Positions 1 to 8,148 of a stretch of DNA of 64,000 nt are shown piece by piece. Source of the DNA: Cryomorphaceae bacterium (GTDB lineage: Bacteria > Bacteroidota > Bacteroidia > Flavobacteriales > ECT2AJA-044); assembly GCA_017798125.1 (NCBI GenBank), contig CP059070.1:2046001-2110000 (forward strand), read 5' to 3'. Numbering within the stretch: the first letter of the stretch is position 1; each line of letters opens with the position of its first letter. The position numbers and the translations under genes are program-made. Under the pieces are notes generated by a model, which saw only the letters and a list, made by a program, of their open reading frames with translations, did not search any database and was not told where the DNA came from.

Positions 1-273
1 GTTCACTTTGTGCGCACCGGTATGACAGAGGTCTTCACGTTTGAGATAGATTTCGGCCCCGAAGTGCTCGCTCAGACGCTCTGCTAAGAATAATGGAGTG
101 GGTCGCCCAACATATTCGTTTAACAAAGCATGAAACTCTTCTTGAAATGATGCGGAAGAGAGAAGCTCTACGTACGTATCTTGTAGTTCATGAACATTGG
201 GATATAGCATTTCAGGAATGAATGCTCCACCGAACGATCCATAGAATCCTTTTTGGTCAATGGTGTATTTCAT
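1..273 (-). CDS. trpB: Tryptophan synthase beta chain, N-terminal part (cut by window edge)
   Basis: The first 91 codons of the PLP enzyme that joins indole and serine to make tryptophan. The visible part has the family N-terminus with the Gly-rich GSFGGAFIPE stretch, the GRPTPL motif, and YLKREDLCHTGAHKVN, whose lysine near residue 89 forms the Schiff base with PLP. The ATG overlaps the trpF stop by 4 bases (ATGA), so translation is probably coupled. The rest of the gene, and probably trpA, lies beyond the window. Last visible gene of the trp operon. Confidence 0.95.
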   Translation of the reverse strand, partial: MKYTIDQKGFYGSFGGAFIPEMLYPNVHELQDTYVELLSSASFQEEFHALLNEYVGRPTPLFLAERLSEHFGAEIYLKREDLCHTGAHKVN

Positions 274-896
274 ACTGTCCTAACTTGATTGATCAATTCT
301 TTTGAGGCATCAATATCTTTGAGCCCCGGTGCTGTTTCTAGCCGACTATTGGCATCCACCCCCGCCAAATAGCTCAATTCTAAATCTTTAATTTCTTCGA
401 TGTCATTTTCGCTGATTCCGCCGCTTAGAAGGAAAGGGGTTGACAGAGGATACCTCTTGAGTAAGTCCCAATTGAAGTGCTTTCCACTGCCACCGCGGTT
501 TGCTGTTCGCGTATCAAATAGAAAATATTCGACGTACGGCTCATAACTTTTCAGCGTATCAAATGGAATTTCTAGACCTACAGAAATTGCTTTGATGATT
601 CGGATTCCTCCTTCGGCCAATTGACAGCAATAATCAGGGGTTTCATCACCATGCAGCTGTACAAAATCAAAATCGTACTCCCTCGTAATTCGTTCGACTT
701 GTTTCATGTCTTCATTGACAAATACGGCAACCTTTTCTACGGTGGCATCAACCTCCACAAGAGCAAGAGGAATGCCCTCAAAATCAACGAATCGGGCTGA
801 TTTCTCATAGAAGATGAAGCCCATCAAATTGGGTTTGAGAGCAGAAATTGCCTTGATGTTATCCGGATCCCGCATGCCGCAAATTTTGACAATCAT
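270..896 (-). CDS. trpF: Phosphoribosylanthranilate isomerase
   Basis: Third pathway step: Amadori isomerisation of phosphoribosylanthranilate to CdRP in the cytoplasm. At 208 residues it is the normal length for a stand-alone TIM barrel. It opens with MIVKICGM, containing the catalytic Cys of the KICG motif, and has VQLHGDE in mid-barrel, the FLFDTR segment with the catalytic Asp, and the C-terminal LSGGI and GVDANSRLE phosphate-binding loops. It overlaps trpC and trpB by 4 bases each. In many bacteria trpC and trpF are fused; here they are separate. Confidence 0.97.
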   Translation of the reverse strand: MIVKICGMRDPDNIKAISALKPNLMGFIFYEKSARFVDFEGIPLALVEVDATVEKVAVFVNEDMKQVERITREYDFDFVQLHGDETPDYCCQLAEGGIRIIKAISVGLEIPFDTLKSYEPYVEYFLFDTRTANRGGSGKHFNWDLLKRYPLSTPFLLSGGISENDIEEIKDLELSYLAGVDANSRLETAPGLKDIDASKELINQVRTV

Positions 897-1687
897 TTGT
901 GGTCATTTATTTCTTTGACAAGACGAGCACATGCTCGCTCGGGCTGAGCGTGCTGCATAAAGTATCCCCCAATTAAGAAGCCTTGGAATCCAACTTCCTT
1001 TAATGTCAAGACTTCCTTTGCCGACTTTATGCCACTTTCGCTTATCCGACAAAAGTGATCTGGAATTAAGGACGACAAACGAATACTGTTCTCGATGGAT
1101 GTTGAGAAGGTCTTGAGGTCTCGATTATTGACACCGACCAAATTCAGATGCTCGTTCAGATGATCTTGAATTTCGATTTCATTGTGGACCTCGAGAAGAA
1201 CTTCTAACCCTAGACTACGAGCGAATCCGGCCAGGGATTTAGACTGTTGAGGGCTAAGAGCTGCAGCAATCAATAGAATGCAATCGGCTCCACTGCTTTT
1301 TGCTTCAATAATCTGATACTCAGAAACAACAAAGTCTTTTCGTAAAATGGGACAGTAGTTGAATTTCCGGGCGACCTCAACGTCTTTAAGACTTCCGCTA
1401 AAGTACTTGGAATCGCTCAGCACACTCAAGGCCGAAGCTCCGGCCTGCATATAGCCGATGCTGAGCTGTTCTACATCCACATGCTCATGCAGAGTTCCCG
1501 TACTGGGTGAAGCGCGTTTGATTTCTGCTATGATTCCAACCTTATCAGGCCTTGTGATGTACTGCTTCATGGAAACACAATCCGTTTCGAAGAAAATGCT
1601 CTTCTCTAGGAGTTTAACAGGTCGAATCTCCTTGCTTTCAGCAACTTCAGCGCGTTTATGAGCGATGATTTCGTCTAGAATATTCAT
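893..1687 (-). CDS. trpC: Indole-3-glycerol phosphate synthase
   Basis: Closes the indole ring: CdRP to indole-3-glycerol phosphate. The 264-residue TIM barrel has the IIAEIKRASPSTG motif with the catalytic lysine near residue 55, LRKDFVVSEYQI, and the GVNNRDLKTF and ISESGI loops that bind phosphate. The start overlaps the trpD stop by 4 bases and its stop overlaps trpF, in line with coupled translation in the operon. Confidence 0.97.
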   Translation of the reverse strand: MNILDEIIAHKRAEVAESKEIRPVKLLEKSIFFETDCVSMKQYITRPDKVGIIAEIKRASPSTGTLHEHVDVEQLSIGYMQAGASALSVLSDSKYFSGSLKDVEVARKFNYCPILRKDFVVSEYQIIEAKSSGADCILLIAAALSPQQSKSLAGFARSLGLEVLLEVHNEIEIQDHLNEHLNLVGVNNRDLKTFSTSIENSIRLSSLIPDHFCRISESGIKSAKEVLTLKEVGFQGFLIGGYFMQHAQPERACARLVKEINDHK

Positions 1688-2673
1688 GATTTGATAAGGC
1701 GTTTAAATACGTTCAAGGCGTTTCCACTTGTCAGTGACTCCTGGGCCATTACACGACATTCTTGAAGAGACTTCTGTGGGTTTGCCGATGAAATGGCTAA
1801 GGAGCTGTTTGCAATAACCACAGCATTTTGAGCATCTGTTCCACTCCCTTCGAGGATATTCATAAAAATGGCAGCAGCCTCCTTTACGGATTGTCCTCCG
1901 TGCAATGCTTCAGGTTGAAGTGTTTCTGCTCCAAAGTCGTCAGGGTACAGAACCATGTCTGATTGAGGAGAAAGGACCTTGCTTCCGGAGGTTAGTGAAA
2001 TCTCGTCGTATCCGTCTAAGCTGTGTACAATCCGATAGTCTATGTCTGTTTGCTGATACAGGTAATGATATAGACGAAGAAGCTCTAGAGAATAAACCCC
2101 GACAAGCTGTCGTTTTGGCCGAGCGGGATTGACCATTGGTCCGAGCATATTGAAGAAGGTATGAACACCCATGCTTCGTCTGATAGGAGCTACGGCCTTC
2201 ATGGCCGGATGAAATAAGGGAGCGTGCAGAAAGCAAATTCCCACTTCCTCAATTTGCCTTTGAAGCTCACCTTCATCGCCCGTAAACTGATAGCCCAAGT
2301 ATTCCATGACATTGGAGGAGCCGCATGAAGAACTAACCGCGTAGTTTCCATGCTTTGCCACTCGAACACCCGCTCCGGCGGTGACGAATGACGATAAGGT
2401 GGAGACGTTGAACGTGTCTTTGCCGTCCCCTCCGGTTCCGCAAAGATCAACGGGGTTGTAGGCTTCTAAATCGACAGGGCTGGCCAATTCCAATAGAGCT
2501 TCCCGGAAACCACTCAATTCTTGAACGGTAATTCCACGTACTCTGAAGACGGTTAGAAATGCGGCAACCTGAAAGGGATCGAACTTCTCAGCCGAAATCT
2601 CTGTGAGCAGATCCTTGGCCTCGACTTGAGTCAGTGTATTGTGTTCGAATAAGTACTGTAGCGTATCCTTCAT
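1684..2673 (-). CDS. trpD: Anthranilate phosphoribosyltransferase
   Basis: Transfers the phosphoribosyl group of PRPP to anthranilate. The 329 residues match the family length. The PRPP-binding CGTGGDGKDTFNVST loop is at about residues 78-92, followed by AKHGNYAVSSSCGS, HPAMKAVAPIRRSMGVHTFFNMLGPMVNP and the DGYDEISL metal-binding region. It follows trpG after 2 bases and overlaps trpC by 4 bases. Confidence 0.97.
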   Translation of the reverse strand: MKDTLQYLFEHNTLTQVEAKDLLTEISAEKFDPFQVAAFLTVFRVRGITVQELSGFREALLELASPVDLEAYNPVDLCGTGGDGKDTFNVSTLSSFVTAGAGVRVAKHGNYAVSSSCGSSNVMEYLGYQFTGDEGELQRQIEEVGICFLHAPLFHPAMKAVAPIRRSMGVHTFFNMLGPMVNPARPKRQLVGVYSLELLRLYHYLYQQTDIDYRIVHSLDGYDEISLTSGSKVLSPQSDMVLYPDDFGAETLQPEALHGGQSVKEAAAIFMNILEGSGTDAQNAVVIANSSLAISSANPQKSLQECRVMAQESLTSGNALNVFKRLIKS

Positions 2674-2675
2674 GT

Positions 2676-3239
2676 TCAGAGCTCTGTAAAGTTTTGAATG
2701 ATTTCCTTCCCAAGAGGAGTCAGAATGCTCTCCGGATGGAATTGGACCCCGTAGGCATGAAGTCCTTCTGCTTCAAGGGCCATGACGCTTCCCTCTTTAT
2801 CGGCCGCAGTAATTTTTATATGCTCAGGAAGTCGGGTTCCTTTGACTTTCCAAGAGTGATATCTCCCGGCCTGAAAGGTTTGAGGCAATCCGTTCAAGAG
2901 GACAGAAGATCCGGTCCGGAAAATCTCTGTGCCCACCCCGTGATAGACTTTGTCCATATTCTCGAGCTCAGCCCCCAAGCACTCGGCAATGGCTTGGTGG
3001 CCCAGACAAATACCGAGAAGAGGCTTTTTTCCTAGATACTTTGAAATGATTTCAGGCATATGCCCGGCTTCCTCGGGAATTCCCGGTCCAGGTGAAAAGA
3101 GGATCTTCTCAAATTCAGCTGCTTGAGCAACCGAAATTTTGTCGTTTCGAAAGACTTGGTGAGGCACCTCTAGTTCTCTCAAGATGTGCACCAAGTTGAA
3201 GGTGAAGCTGTCGTAATTGTCTAAGACGAGAACGCTCAT
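2676..3239 (-). CDS. trpG: Anthranilate synthase component II (glutamine amidotransferase)
   Basis: Class I glutamine amidotransferase that supplies ammonia to TrpE. The 187-residue protein has DNYDSFTFNL at the N-terminus, the oxyanion loop SPGPGIPEEAG, the nucleophile elbow GICLGHQAIAE with the catalytic Cys, and the VQFHPES triad segment near the C-terminus. The family also includes PabA for folate synthesis, and one subunit may serve both. Its place between trpE (4-base overlap) and trpD supports the tryptophan role. Confidence 0.93.
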   Translation of the reverse strand: MSVLVLDNYDSFTFNLVHILRELEVPHQVFRNDKISVAQAAEFEKILFSPGPGIPEEAGHMPEIISKYLGKKPLLGICLGHQAIAECLGAELENMDKVYHGVGTEIFRTGSSVLLNGLPQTFQAGRYHSWKVKGTRLPEHIKITAADKEGSVMALEAEGLHAYGVQFHPESILTPLGKEIIQNFTEL

Positions 3240-4651
3240 ATTTGCTCTGCTTTTTGAATGGCCTTGCGCATAGCCGCCACTTTATTATCCACTTCTTGAA
3301 GCTCGTTTTGAGGAATACTCTCCACAACGACACCAGCACCCGCTTGGAAAGTCAAAGTGTTGTTCTTACTCAGCACAGAGCGAATGATAATCGCGTGATT
3401 TACGGAACCGTCAAAGCCGAAAAAGCCAATGGCACCGCCATAGAAGTTTCGGGTGTCACCCTCTTGATCATCAATGATTTGCATCGCCCGGTACTTTGGG
3501 GCGCCGGACAGTGTTCCGGCTGGAAAAGTATCGGCAAAAACACGAAGGCCACTTGCGCCTGTTTGCAGAGACCCTTTAACCTTACTCACCATATGAATGA
3601 CGTGGGAGAAGTACTGGATCTCGGCACATTCTTCGACTTCTACAGCATCAGAATGTCTAGACAGATCATTGCGCGCTAGATCCACCAGCATCATGTGCTC
3701 GGCGTGTTCTTTGGGATCCGCCTTTAATCTTTCTGCAGCCTCAGCATCTGACGTGCTATTTCCCGTACGAAGTGCCGTACCTGCAATGGGGTCAATGGAC
3801 GCGGAACCCGAAGAAACCTGCAATTGCGATTCAGGAGATGAGCCGAATATTTTGAAGCTGCCGTAGTCGAAATAGAAAAGGTAGGGACTAGGATTAATAC
3901 TCCTTAAGCTTCTATAAACGTTGAAATCATCGCCGCGGAAGCCTTGGTGAAAAGAACGCGAGAGAACCACTTGAAAGACATCTCCACGTTGGCAGTGCTG
4001 AATTCCTCGTTCAACCATTTTCAAGAACTCCTCGGGTTCCGTGGAACTTGATTCTTGGCCGATCAGCTCAAAAGAAAATGGCGCACTGTGATTGATCCTC
4101 AGCAAGGACTTCAGGCGAGTAAAGGCTTCGTTAGAGGGCTCCAAATCTTCAGAGCCATGCTGTACCAAGTACAGTTCGTTCTTAAAGTGATCGATAACAA
4201 TCACGAACTCGAACAGCTGATACTTGAGGTCAGGATTGTCCTTTTGCGTGCTGGGGCGATTCACCAACTCGAGATCTTCGAAGTACTGAACCGCCTCGTA
4301 GGCGGAATAACCAAACAAACCTTGGGTATGGAATGGAAGTGAGGAGGCAGATGGGCTAAACGACTGAATAAATCCTTCCAACAAGGGCAAAAGCTCTTCT
4401 TTTTCTTCCAAAGTCAGTATTTGCTCTTTTTGATCGGGGTATTCCATCCGTACTTCCAAGCCACGAGCTTCGAAACCGGCCATGGGCTGCAGGCATATGA
4501 AGCTCAAGCTGTCGGCTTTTGAGTGGTAATCCGAGCTTTCAAGCAGCAGACTATTCGGGAAATGATCCCGAAGCTTGAGGTAGATGCCTACGGGCGTCTG
4601 CGTATCTGCGAGCAGCCGCTCATGTATTTGATGTATGTGGTAGTTCTTCAT
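3236..4651 (-). CDS. trpE: Anthranilate synthase component I
   Basis: First committed step of tryptophan synthesis: chorismate plus ammonia to anthranilate. The 471-residue protein has the N-terminal LLES element near residue 38, part of the tryptophan feedback site in the family. The chorismate-binding half includes GDVFQVVLSRSF, the INPSPYLFYF segment, GTALRTGN, VDLARNDL and the C-terminal FYGGAIGFFGFDG and QAGAGVV motifs. It is the first structural gene of the operon and starts about 10 bases after a terminator hairpin that belongs to the trp attenuator. Confidence 0.97.
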   Translation of the reverse strand: MKNYHIHQIHERLLADTQTPVGIYLKLRDHFPNSLLLESSDYHSKADSLSFICLQPMAGFEARGLEVRMEYPDQKEQILTLEEKEELLPLLEGFIQSFSPSASSLPFHTQGLFGYSAYEAVQYFEDLELVNRPSTQKDNPDLKYQLFEFVIVIDHFKNELYLVQHGSEDLEPSNEAFTRLKSLLRINHSAPFSFELIGQESSSTEPEEFLKMVERGIQHCQRGDVFQVVLSRSFHQGFRGDDFNVYRSLRSINPSPYLFYFDYGSFKIFGSSPESQLQVSSGSASIDPIAGTALRTGNSTSDAEAAERLKADPKEHAEHMMLVDLARNDLSRHSDAVEVEECAEIQYFSHVIHMVSKVKGSLQTGASGLRVFADTFPAGTLSGAPKYRAMQIIDDQEGDTRNFYGGAIGFFGFDGSVNHAIIIRSVLSKNNTLTFQAGAGVVVESIPQNELQEVDNKVAAMRKAIQKAEQI

Positions 4652-4660
4652 TTTAGGGCA

Positions 4661-4690
4661 TAAAAAAAGCCTGCGAGAAGCAGGCTTTGA
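4661..4690 (-). terminator. trp attenuator terminator hairpin
   Basis: On the minus strand the RNA reads AAAGCCTGC, loop TTCTC, GCAGGCTTT, followed by a run of T, ending about 10 bases before the trpE ATG. This is a 9-bp intrinsic terminator between the leader peptide and trpE. Its 5' arm and loop (GCTTCTC, 4675-4681, then CAGG) can instead pair with GAGAAGC (4716-4722) and CCTG in the last codons of the leader peptide, giving a competing antiterminator of about 11 bp. Confidence 0.88.
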
Positions 4691-4710
4691 ATTCGTTTAT
4701 GTGCATACGT

Positions 4711-4773
4711 TTAGCGCTTCTCTTCAGGATTGAAAGAAGTCCACCACCAGTTATTTGAAATAGTTCTGTTCAT
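4711..4773 (-). CDS. trpL: trp leader peptide with three tandem Trp codons
   Basis: A 20-residue peptide, MNRTISNNWWWTSFNPEEKR, with TGG TGG TGG at codons 9-11. It lies between a candidate promoter and the attenuator. A ribosome stalled at the Trp codons for lack of charged tRNA-Trp would leave codons 16-20 free to form the antiterminator; a ribosome reaching the stop would cover them and let the terminator form. The reading frame stays open further upstream, but the candidate promoter lies just before this ATG, which favours the short form. Function is inferred from this arrangement. Confidence 0.85.
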   Translation of the reverse strand: MNRTISNNWWWTSFNPEEKR

Positions 4774-4782
4774 ATGCTGGGA

Positions 4783-4813
4783 TAAAAGTAAATCACGAAA
4801 CATGGATCCGCAA
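4783..4813 (-). promoter_or_regulatory. Candidate trp operon promoter
   Basis: Minus strand: TTG (4811-4813), 20 bases, then TACTTTTA (4783-4790), close to the Bacteroidota TAnnTTTG element with one mismatch. Transcription would start about 5 bases before the leader-peptide ATG, giving a very short 5' end, as at several other genes in this window. Confidence 0.5.
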
Positions 4814-4867
4814 GCACTTTTCGAAAAAAAATGAAAGTTTGTCTTAATCATATTGAAAATCAGAGAA

Positions 4868-5077
4868 TTAGCCTTCTTCAGAACCCTTGAGATCCTGCAA
4901 AAGTCCGCTGACATCTGCATCGACATCAGCCAATTTCTTTTGACAAAACTCCAACAACTGCTTCGCGCGTTTCACTTTCTCTGTGAGTTGGTCGACGGTA
5001 ACGTCGTCGTTTTGAAGGTCGCTTAAAATTGCCTTGAGCTCCTCATAGGCTCGCTCATAGTTCAGTTCTTCGCTCAT
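4868..5077 (-). CDS. xseB: Exodeoxyribonuclease VII small subunit
   Basis: The 69-residue small subunit of the ssDNA exonuclease, normally present in several copies per large subunit. It has the family pattern NYERAYEELKAIL, an acidic linker, then the helix VDQLTEKVKRAKQLLEFCQKKL, predicted as two helices. It overlaps the end of xseA by 23 bases, the usual gene pair order, and is the last gene of the HAD-ykgJ-xseA-xseB operon. Confidence 0.95.
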   Translation of the reverse strand: MSEELNYERAYEELKAILSDLQNDDVTVDQLTEKVKRAKQLLEFCQKKLADVDADVSGLLQDLKGSEEG

Positions 5078-6455
5078 CGATTTGGGTAATAGTACTGGTA
5101 ATTTTCTTGTTTATCGTTTCGGTGATCATTTCATCGCCGACCTCAACTTCCGTATCCTTCTTCAACCATGCCCCGTTCACTCGAGTCATGGTGTATCCGA
5201 ATTGAAGAACTTGGTCCGGAGCTACGGCCCTTAGCCGATAAAGCAAATAACCGAGTTGATCTTGTGCCCTTTGTATTCTGAGCGGTGCCCAGTGCATCAA
5301 TTGCTCACGAATGAGTCGAAGCTCTCGGGGTGCTTCTGTCAGAAGTCGCTCTCCTTCAAGGGCAATGAGGCGTTTATTCTTTTCCAGGCCCTCACGGGCC
5401 GTTGCTACTCTTTGCTGCCCCAACCGAGCCAACAGCTGAGTATCTGTGCCGAGTTGCATCTTTTGCCACTGCAGCGCAGTGCGCGGTTTTTGCTTTAGGA
5501 TGGAATGCGCCTCCTGAAGACGCGATGATTCCCGATGCCGAACCACCTGTATGGCGGCCTGTAAGGACTCATTCAGATGATTGAGGCGACCAAGGAAATC
5601 TGATGCTCGATCAATGAAGTAGTAGGCTAGGGCAGTGGGGGTTTTCACGGATGTATGAGCAACCATATCCGCCACGCTGACATCGGTTTCATGGCCTATT
5701 CCCGTCATGACTGGAAGCGGGGAACGAGCAATGGCCAAGGCCAAGGGTTCTTGATTGAACAGATCTAGGTCAATCTTTGAACCACCACCTCTGAGGAGTG
5801 CGATGCATTCGTAGTCCTTGAGCTGTGCTTGTTCCAGAGCGGAGATAATTTCTCCTTGAGCTTTTTCTCCTTGAACGAGGGTTGGGAATACGTCGACCCT
5901 AAAGTCAAAGCCCCATTCGTTGGTCTGAAGCTGTTGCATGAAGTCTTGAAGTCCAGCACTATCCGGAGCTCCGATAAGCGCGATGCGTTGGATGACTGGG
6001 GGGACGGAAAGCGCCTTGTTGGTGTGGAGATGGCCATCGCGCCGTAGGCGCTCAATAGTTTCACGCTTGCGTTTTTCCATGTCGCCCAATACGGCACCCA
6101 GGTCAATTTGAAGAACGGTCAGACTCAGGCCAAAACGCTTGCTGAATTGGATTCCGGCGCGGAAGACGATTTCAGTACCGGGCTTCATGAGTGGTTCAAA
6201 TTCGGACCCGAGCTCCTTTCGGATGGAATCTAGAGCTGTCTTCCAAATCATACCGCGCATTTCTGCCCGGACGACTTCTTCATTGGCGTCGACCAAGTTC
6301 AAGTATGCGTGACCACTGGGGGCAATACGGAATTCAGAGATTTCGGCACGAATCCAGAAAAACTTGTCCCCATAAAATTGCTGGATCATGCGTTCCAGGC
6401 TGGAACTGATCTCTTCGAGGCGATAAATTTTCTTTTCGTTTTGCGTCTCCGGCAT
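5055..6455 (-). CDS. xseA: Exodeoxyribonuclease VII large subunit
   Basis: Catalytic subunit of exonuclease VII, which degrades ssDNA from both ends. The 466 residues contain an N-terminal OB-fold (FFWIRAEISEFRIAPSGHAYLNLVD), a catalytic region with IALIGAPDSAGLQDF, LLRGGGSKIDLDLFNQEPLALAIARSPLPVMTGIGHETDVSVADMVAH given here only as landmark motifs GGGSKIDL and GIGHETD, then a long coiled coil and a C-terminal segment. Codons for ERLRRDGH carry a copy of the dispersed element (6035-6051). It starts 4 bases after the ykgJ-type gene. Confidence 0.96.
   Translation of the reverse strand: MPETQNEKKIYRLEEISSSLERMIQQFYGDKFFWIRAEISEFRIAPSGHAYLNLVDANEEVVRAEMRGMIWKTALDSIRKELGSEFEPLMKPGTEIVFRAGIQFSKRFGLSLTVLQIDLGAVLGDMEKRKRETIERLRRDGHLHTNKALSVPPVIQRIALIGAPDSAGLQDFMQQLQTNEWGFDFRVDVFPTLVQGEKAQGEIISALEQAQLKDYECIALLRGGGSKIDLDLFNQEPLALAIARSPLPVMTGIGHETDVSVADMVAHTSVKTPTALAYYFIDRASDFLGRLNHLNESLQAAIQVVRHRESSRLQEAHSILKQKPRTALQWQKMQLGTDTQLLARLGQQRVATAREGLEKNKRLIALEGERLLTEAPRELRLIREQLMHWAPLRIQRAQDQLGYLLYRLRAVAPDQVLQFGYTMTRVNGAWLKKDTEVEVGDEMITETINKKITSTITQIDERRTEL
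6035..6051 (+). repeat. Dispersed hairpin element, copy 1 (N = C:G)
   Basis: CATCGCGCCGTAGGCGC, inside xseA. The stem GCGCC/GGCGC holds a GTA triloop. On the gene strand it encodes RLRRD. Confidence 0.75.
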
Positions 6456-6459
6456 CTGC

Positions 6460-6948
6460 CTAAAGATAGGACTTCAATTGCAAAACAATGCGGGCCACCG
6501 CTGGGCAAACCTCCGTATTCTTGCCGGTCAATTGGAGGATCTGATGCATGTTTTTTCTATTTGTATGGGGGTATTCCCGACAGGCTCTAGGGCGTACAGA
6601 ATAGATGGAGCAGTAGTTGTCTGGTCCTAAGAATGCGCACGGAGAAGATTGCAACACGTAGTCTCCATCTTCATCCATGCGGAGGTACTGATCAATAAAG
6701 GCAGATGGCTTGAGCCTGAGGTGGGCGGCGATTCGGTCAATATCGCGGTCGATAAAAATTGGGCTTGTCGTTTTACAGCAATTGGCACATTCTAGACAGT
6801 CGATTTTTTCAAAGGCCTCTTCATGCGCTTCGTGAAATTCATCGTCAAGCCGATTGGGCGTTTTCCTTTTCCACTGAGAGAGCTTCTTTTTAATGCTCTT
6901 CTGTTCGCTCTCTGCTTGATCGAGGTATGTCCGGTATTCGGACTTCAT
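6460..6948 (-). CDS. YkgJ-family cysteine cluster protein
   Basis: A 162-residue protein of the CxxCxxCC family, proposed to bind zinc or an Fe-S cluster. The visible motif is CLECANCC near residue 50, followed by PCAFLG, YCSIYSVRPRACREYP, which carry the further conserved Cys residues. An N-terminal basic coiled stretch precedes it. It overlaps the HAD gene by 4 bases and is followed by xseA 4 bases later. The biochemical role of this family is not settled. Confidence 0.88.
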   Translation of the reverse strand: MKSEYRTYLDQAESEQKSIKKKLSQWKRKTPNRLDDEFHEAHEEAFEKIDCLECANCCKTTSPIFIDRDIDRIAAHLRLKPSAFIDQYLRMDEDGDYVLQSSPCAFLGPDNYCSIYSVRPRACREYPHTNRKNMHQILQLTGKNTEVCPAVARIVLQLKSYL

Positions 6949-7691
6949 GACTTTGAGTTGTCCTCTTCGCGGAAAAGAGGCTCTACAAAGGGGAGTGCAG
7001 GGACCTTGGCCTGTTTGGTGATCTTCAAGAAATCCTTAAGCGCAGGATATTGATGCATGGTCAAGTAGTTTCCAAGTTCTTCTTTGCGCTTGTCGTTTTC
7101 TTCTGCTTCAATACCAATGAATGGAATATTCAGGTTGTAACAAGACTTAATGTCCCACGTGGCATCGCCTACATAGACCAGGCGCTTGAAGGAATCCACT
7201 TTGTTTTCCTTTTTACTCTTTTCAATGGCCTTTTGAACAATGCGATCCCGGGTCAATCCGTCGTCAGCCGTCACAACATCGAGCTGCTTGTAGTAAAACC
7301 CAGAGCTTTCAAGTTTGAATTTCGCAGAAAAGCGCCACGATCCCGTAGCAATGATAAAGGCCCATTTAGGATGGGCTTTAATTTCATGCAATAGCGTCTG
7401 GATGCCGTCCACCGGTTCAAAGCTGTTGCTCTGATCCTTAAGGGTCTTCTTTAAATTTTTCTTGAAGCGTGCCCGAAACTCGTAGTATTCATCGTAGCTG
7501 GGATTGCGGTCCAGGTACTTTTGGTACAGCTCAAAAACAATGGCGCTATCCGTAACGTGCTTGAATTCATTGAAATCTATCCGATCAATTTTTCGATCGA
7601 AGATATCTTTGGCCGTGGCTCGAAAGCAGGCTTCATCAACGGGATTGGTTTTGGTAATGGTCCCGTCTATATCGAATATCACAAGATTCAT
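6945..7691 (-). CDS. HAD-superfamily hydrolase
   Basis: A 248-residue phosphatase-like protein. Motif I is VIFDIDGTIT with the nucleophile Asp near residue 7, motif II is the IIATGS segment near residue 112, motif III includes a lysine in IVQKAIEKSKK, and motif IV is VYVGDATWDIKSC. The alpha-helical cap between motifs I and II is typical of phosphoglycolate phosphatase-like members. Substrate cannot be read from sequence. First gene of the operon with the YkgJ-type gene and xseAB. Confidence 0.88.
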   Translation of the reverse strand: MNLVIFDIDGTITKTNPVDEACFRATAKDIFDRKIDRIDFNEFKHVTDSAIVFELYQKYLDRNPSYDEYYEFRARFKKNLKKTLKDQSNSFEPVDGIQTLLHEIKAHPKWAFIIATGSWRFSAKFKLESSGFYYKQLDVVTADDGLTRDRIVQKAIEKSKKENKVDSFKRLVYVGDATWDIKSCYNLNIPFIGIEAEENDKRKEELGNYLTMHQYPALKDFLKITKQAKVPALPFVEPLFREEDNSKS

Positions 7692-7761
7692 TGGTCCGCC
7701 GGAAACGCTTTAGGTTCGGTTTAGGCGGTTAAAATTAAGTGAATTCAAAGAAAAGCGAATA

Positions 7762-8148
7762 TTAAGTTTTCCGAAAGGTGGGCAGGTCCGACCAGATGTC
7801 CAAATGATGCTCCAACGTATATTGCTGCTTACCGCTATTTACAAGGCGGTAATTGACTTGAGTATGAAAATCTAAAGGTTGTTTCCGCTCCTTGTACGAT
7901 TGGAAATGATCCACAAAGCCTGAAAACTCCTGCCCGGGATACATGTCAATTCCAGACTTGAAGAGCTTCAAGCGATCTATACGGCGGTGTATTTTACGGC
8001 GACCAACCAAGTATTTTGCACCGAGTATGGGCTTGCTGAAGTTGATGCGTAAATCCTGAACTAATTCGGAACCAAAATTCAAAAGCCTGAAATGCAGTAC
8101 TTGCCCTTCGACCTCAAAAACGAGCGCTATGTTCGGGGATGCTTTCAT
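7762..8148 (-). CDS. Unknown protein encoded next to tail-tube protein
   Basis: A 128-residue protein not recognised. It has no signal peptide or membrane segment, and its alternating hydrophobic pattern (NIALVFEVEGQVLHFRLLNFG at the start, broken by charged turns) suggests mostly beta structure. A basic stretch, GRRKIHRRIDRLKLFK, lies in the middle. Its start overlaps the tail-tube gene stop by 4 bases, so the two are probably translated together and may act together. It ends the minus-strand island that begins with two papain-like proteases. Confidence 0.7.
   Translation of the reverse strand: MKASPNIALVFEVEGQVLHFRLLNFGSELVQDLRINFSKPILGAKYLVGRRKIHRRIDRLKLFKSGIDMYPGQEFSGFVDHFQSYKERKQPLDFHTQVNYRLVNSGKQQYTLEHHLDIWSDLPTFRKT

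Noticed and set aside
4585-4600. GCCTACGGG in trpE as another copy of the dispersed element
   Set aside because: The flanks do not pair and GATG is in the wrong place.
4711-4926. A 71-residue frame containing the WWW leader peptide
   Set aside because: Its first half covers the end of xseB and the candidate promoter; the 20-residue peptide after the promoter explains the signal better.
6783-6799. TTGGCAC inside the YkgJ-type gene as a third sigma-54-like promoter
   Set aside because: No TTG at the -12 distance and it lies inside a gene.
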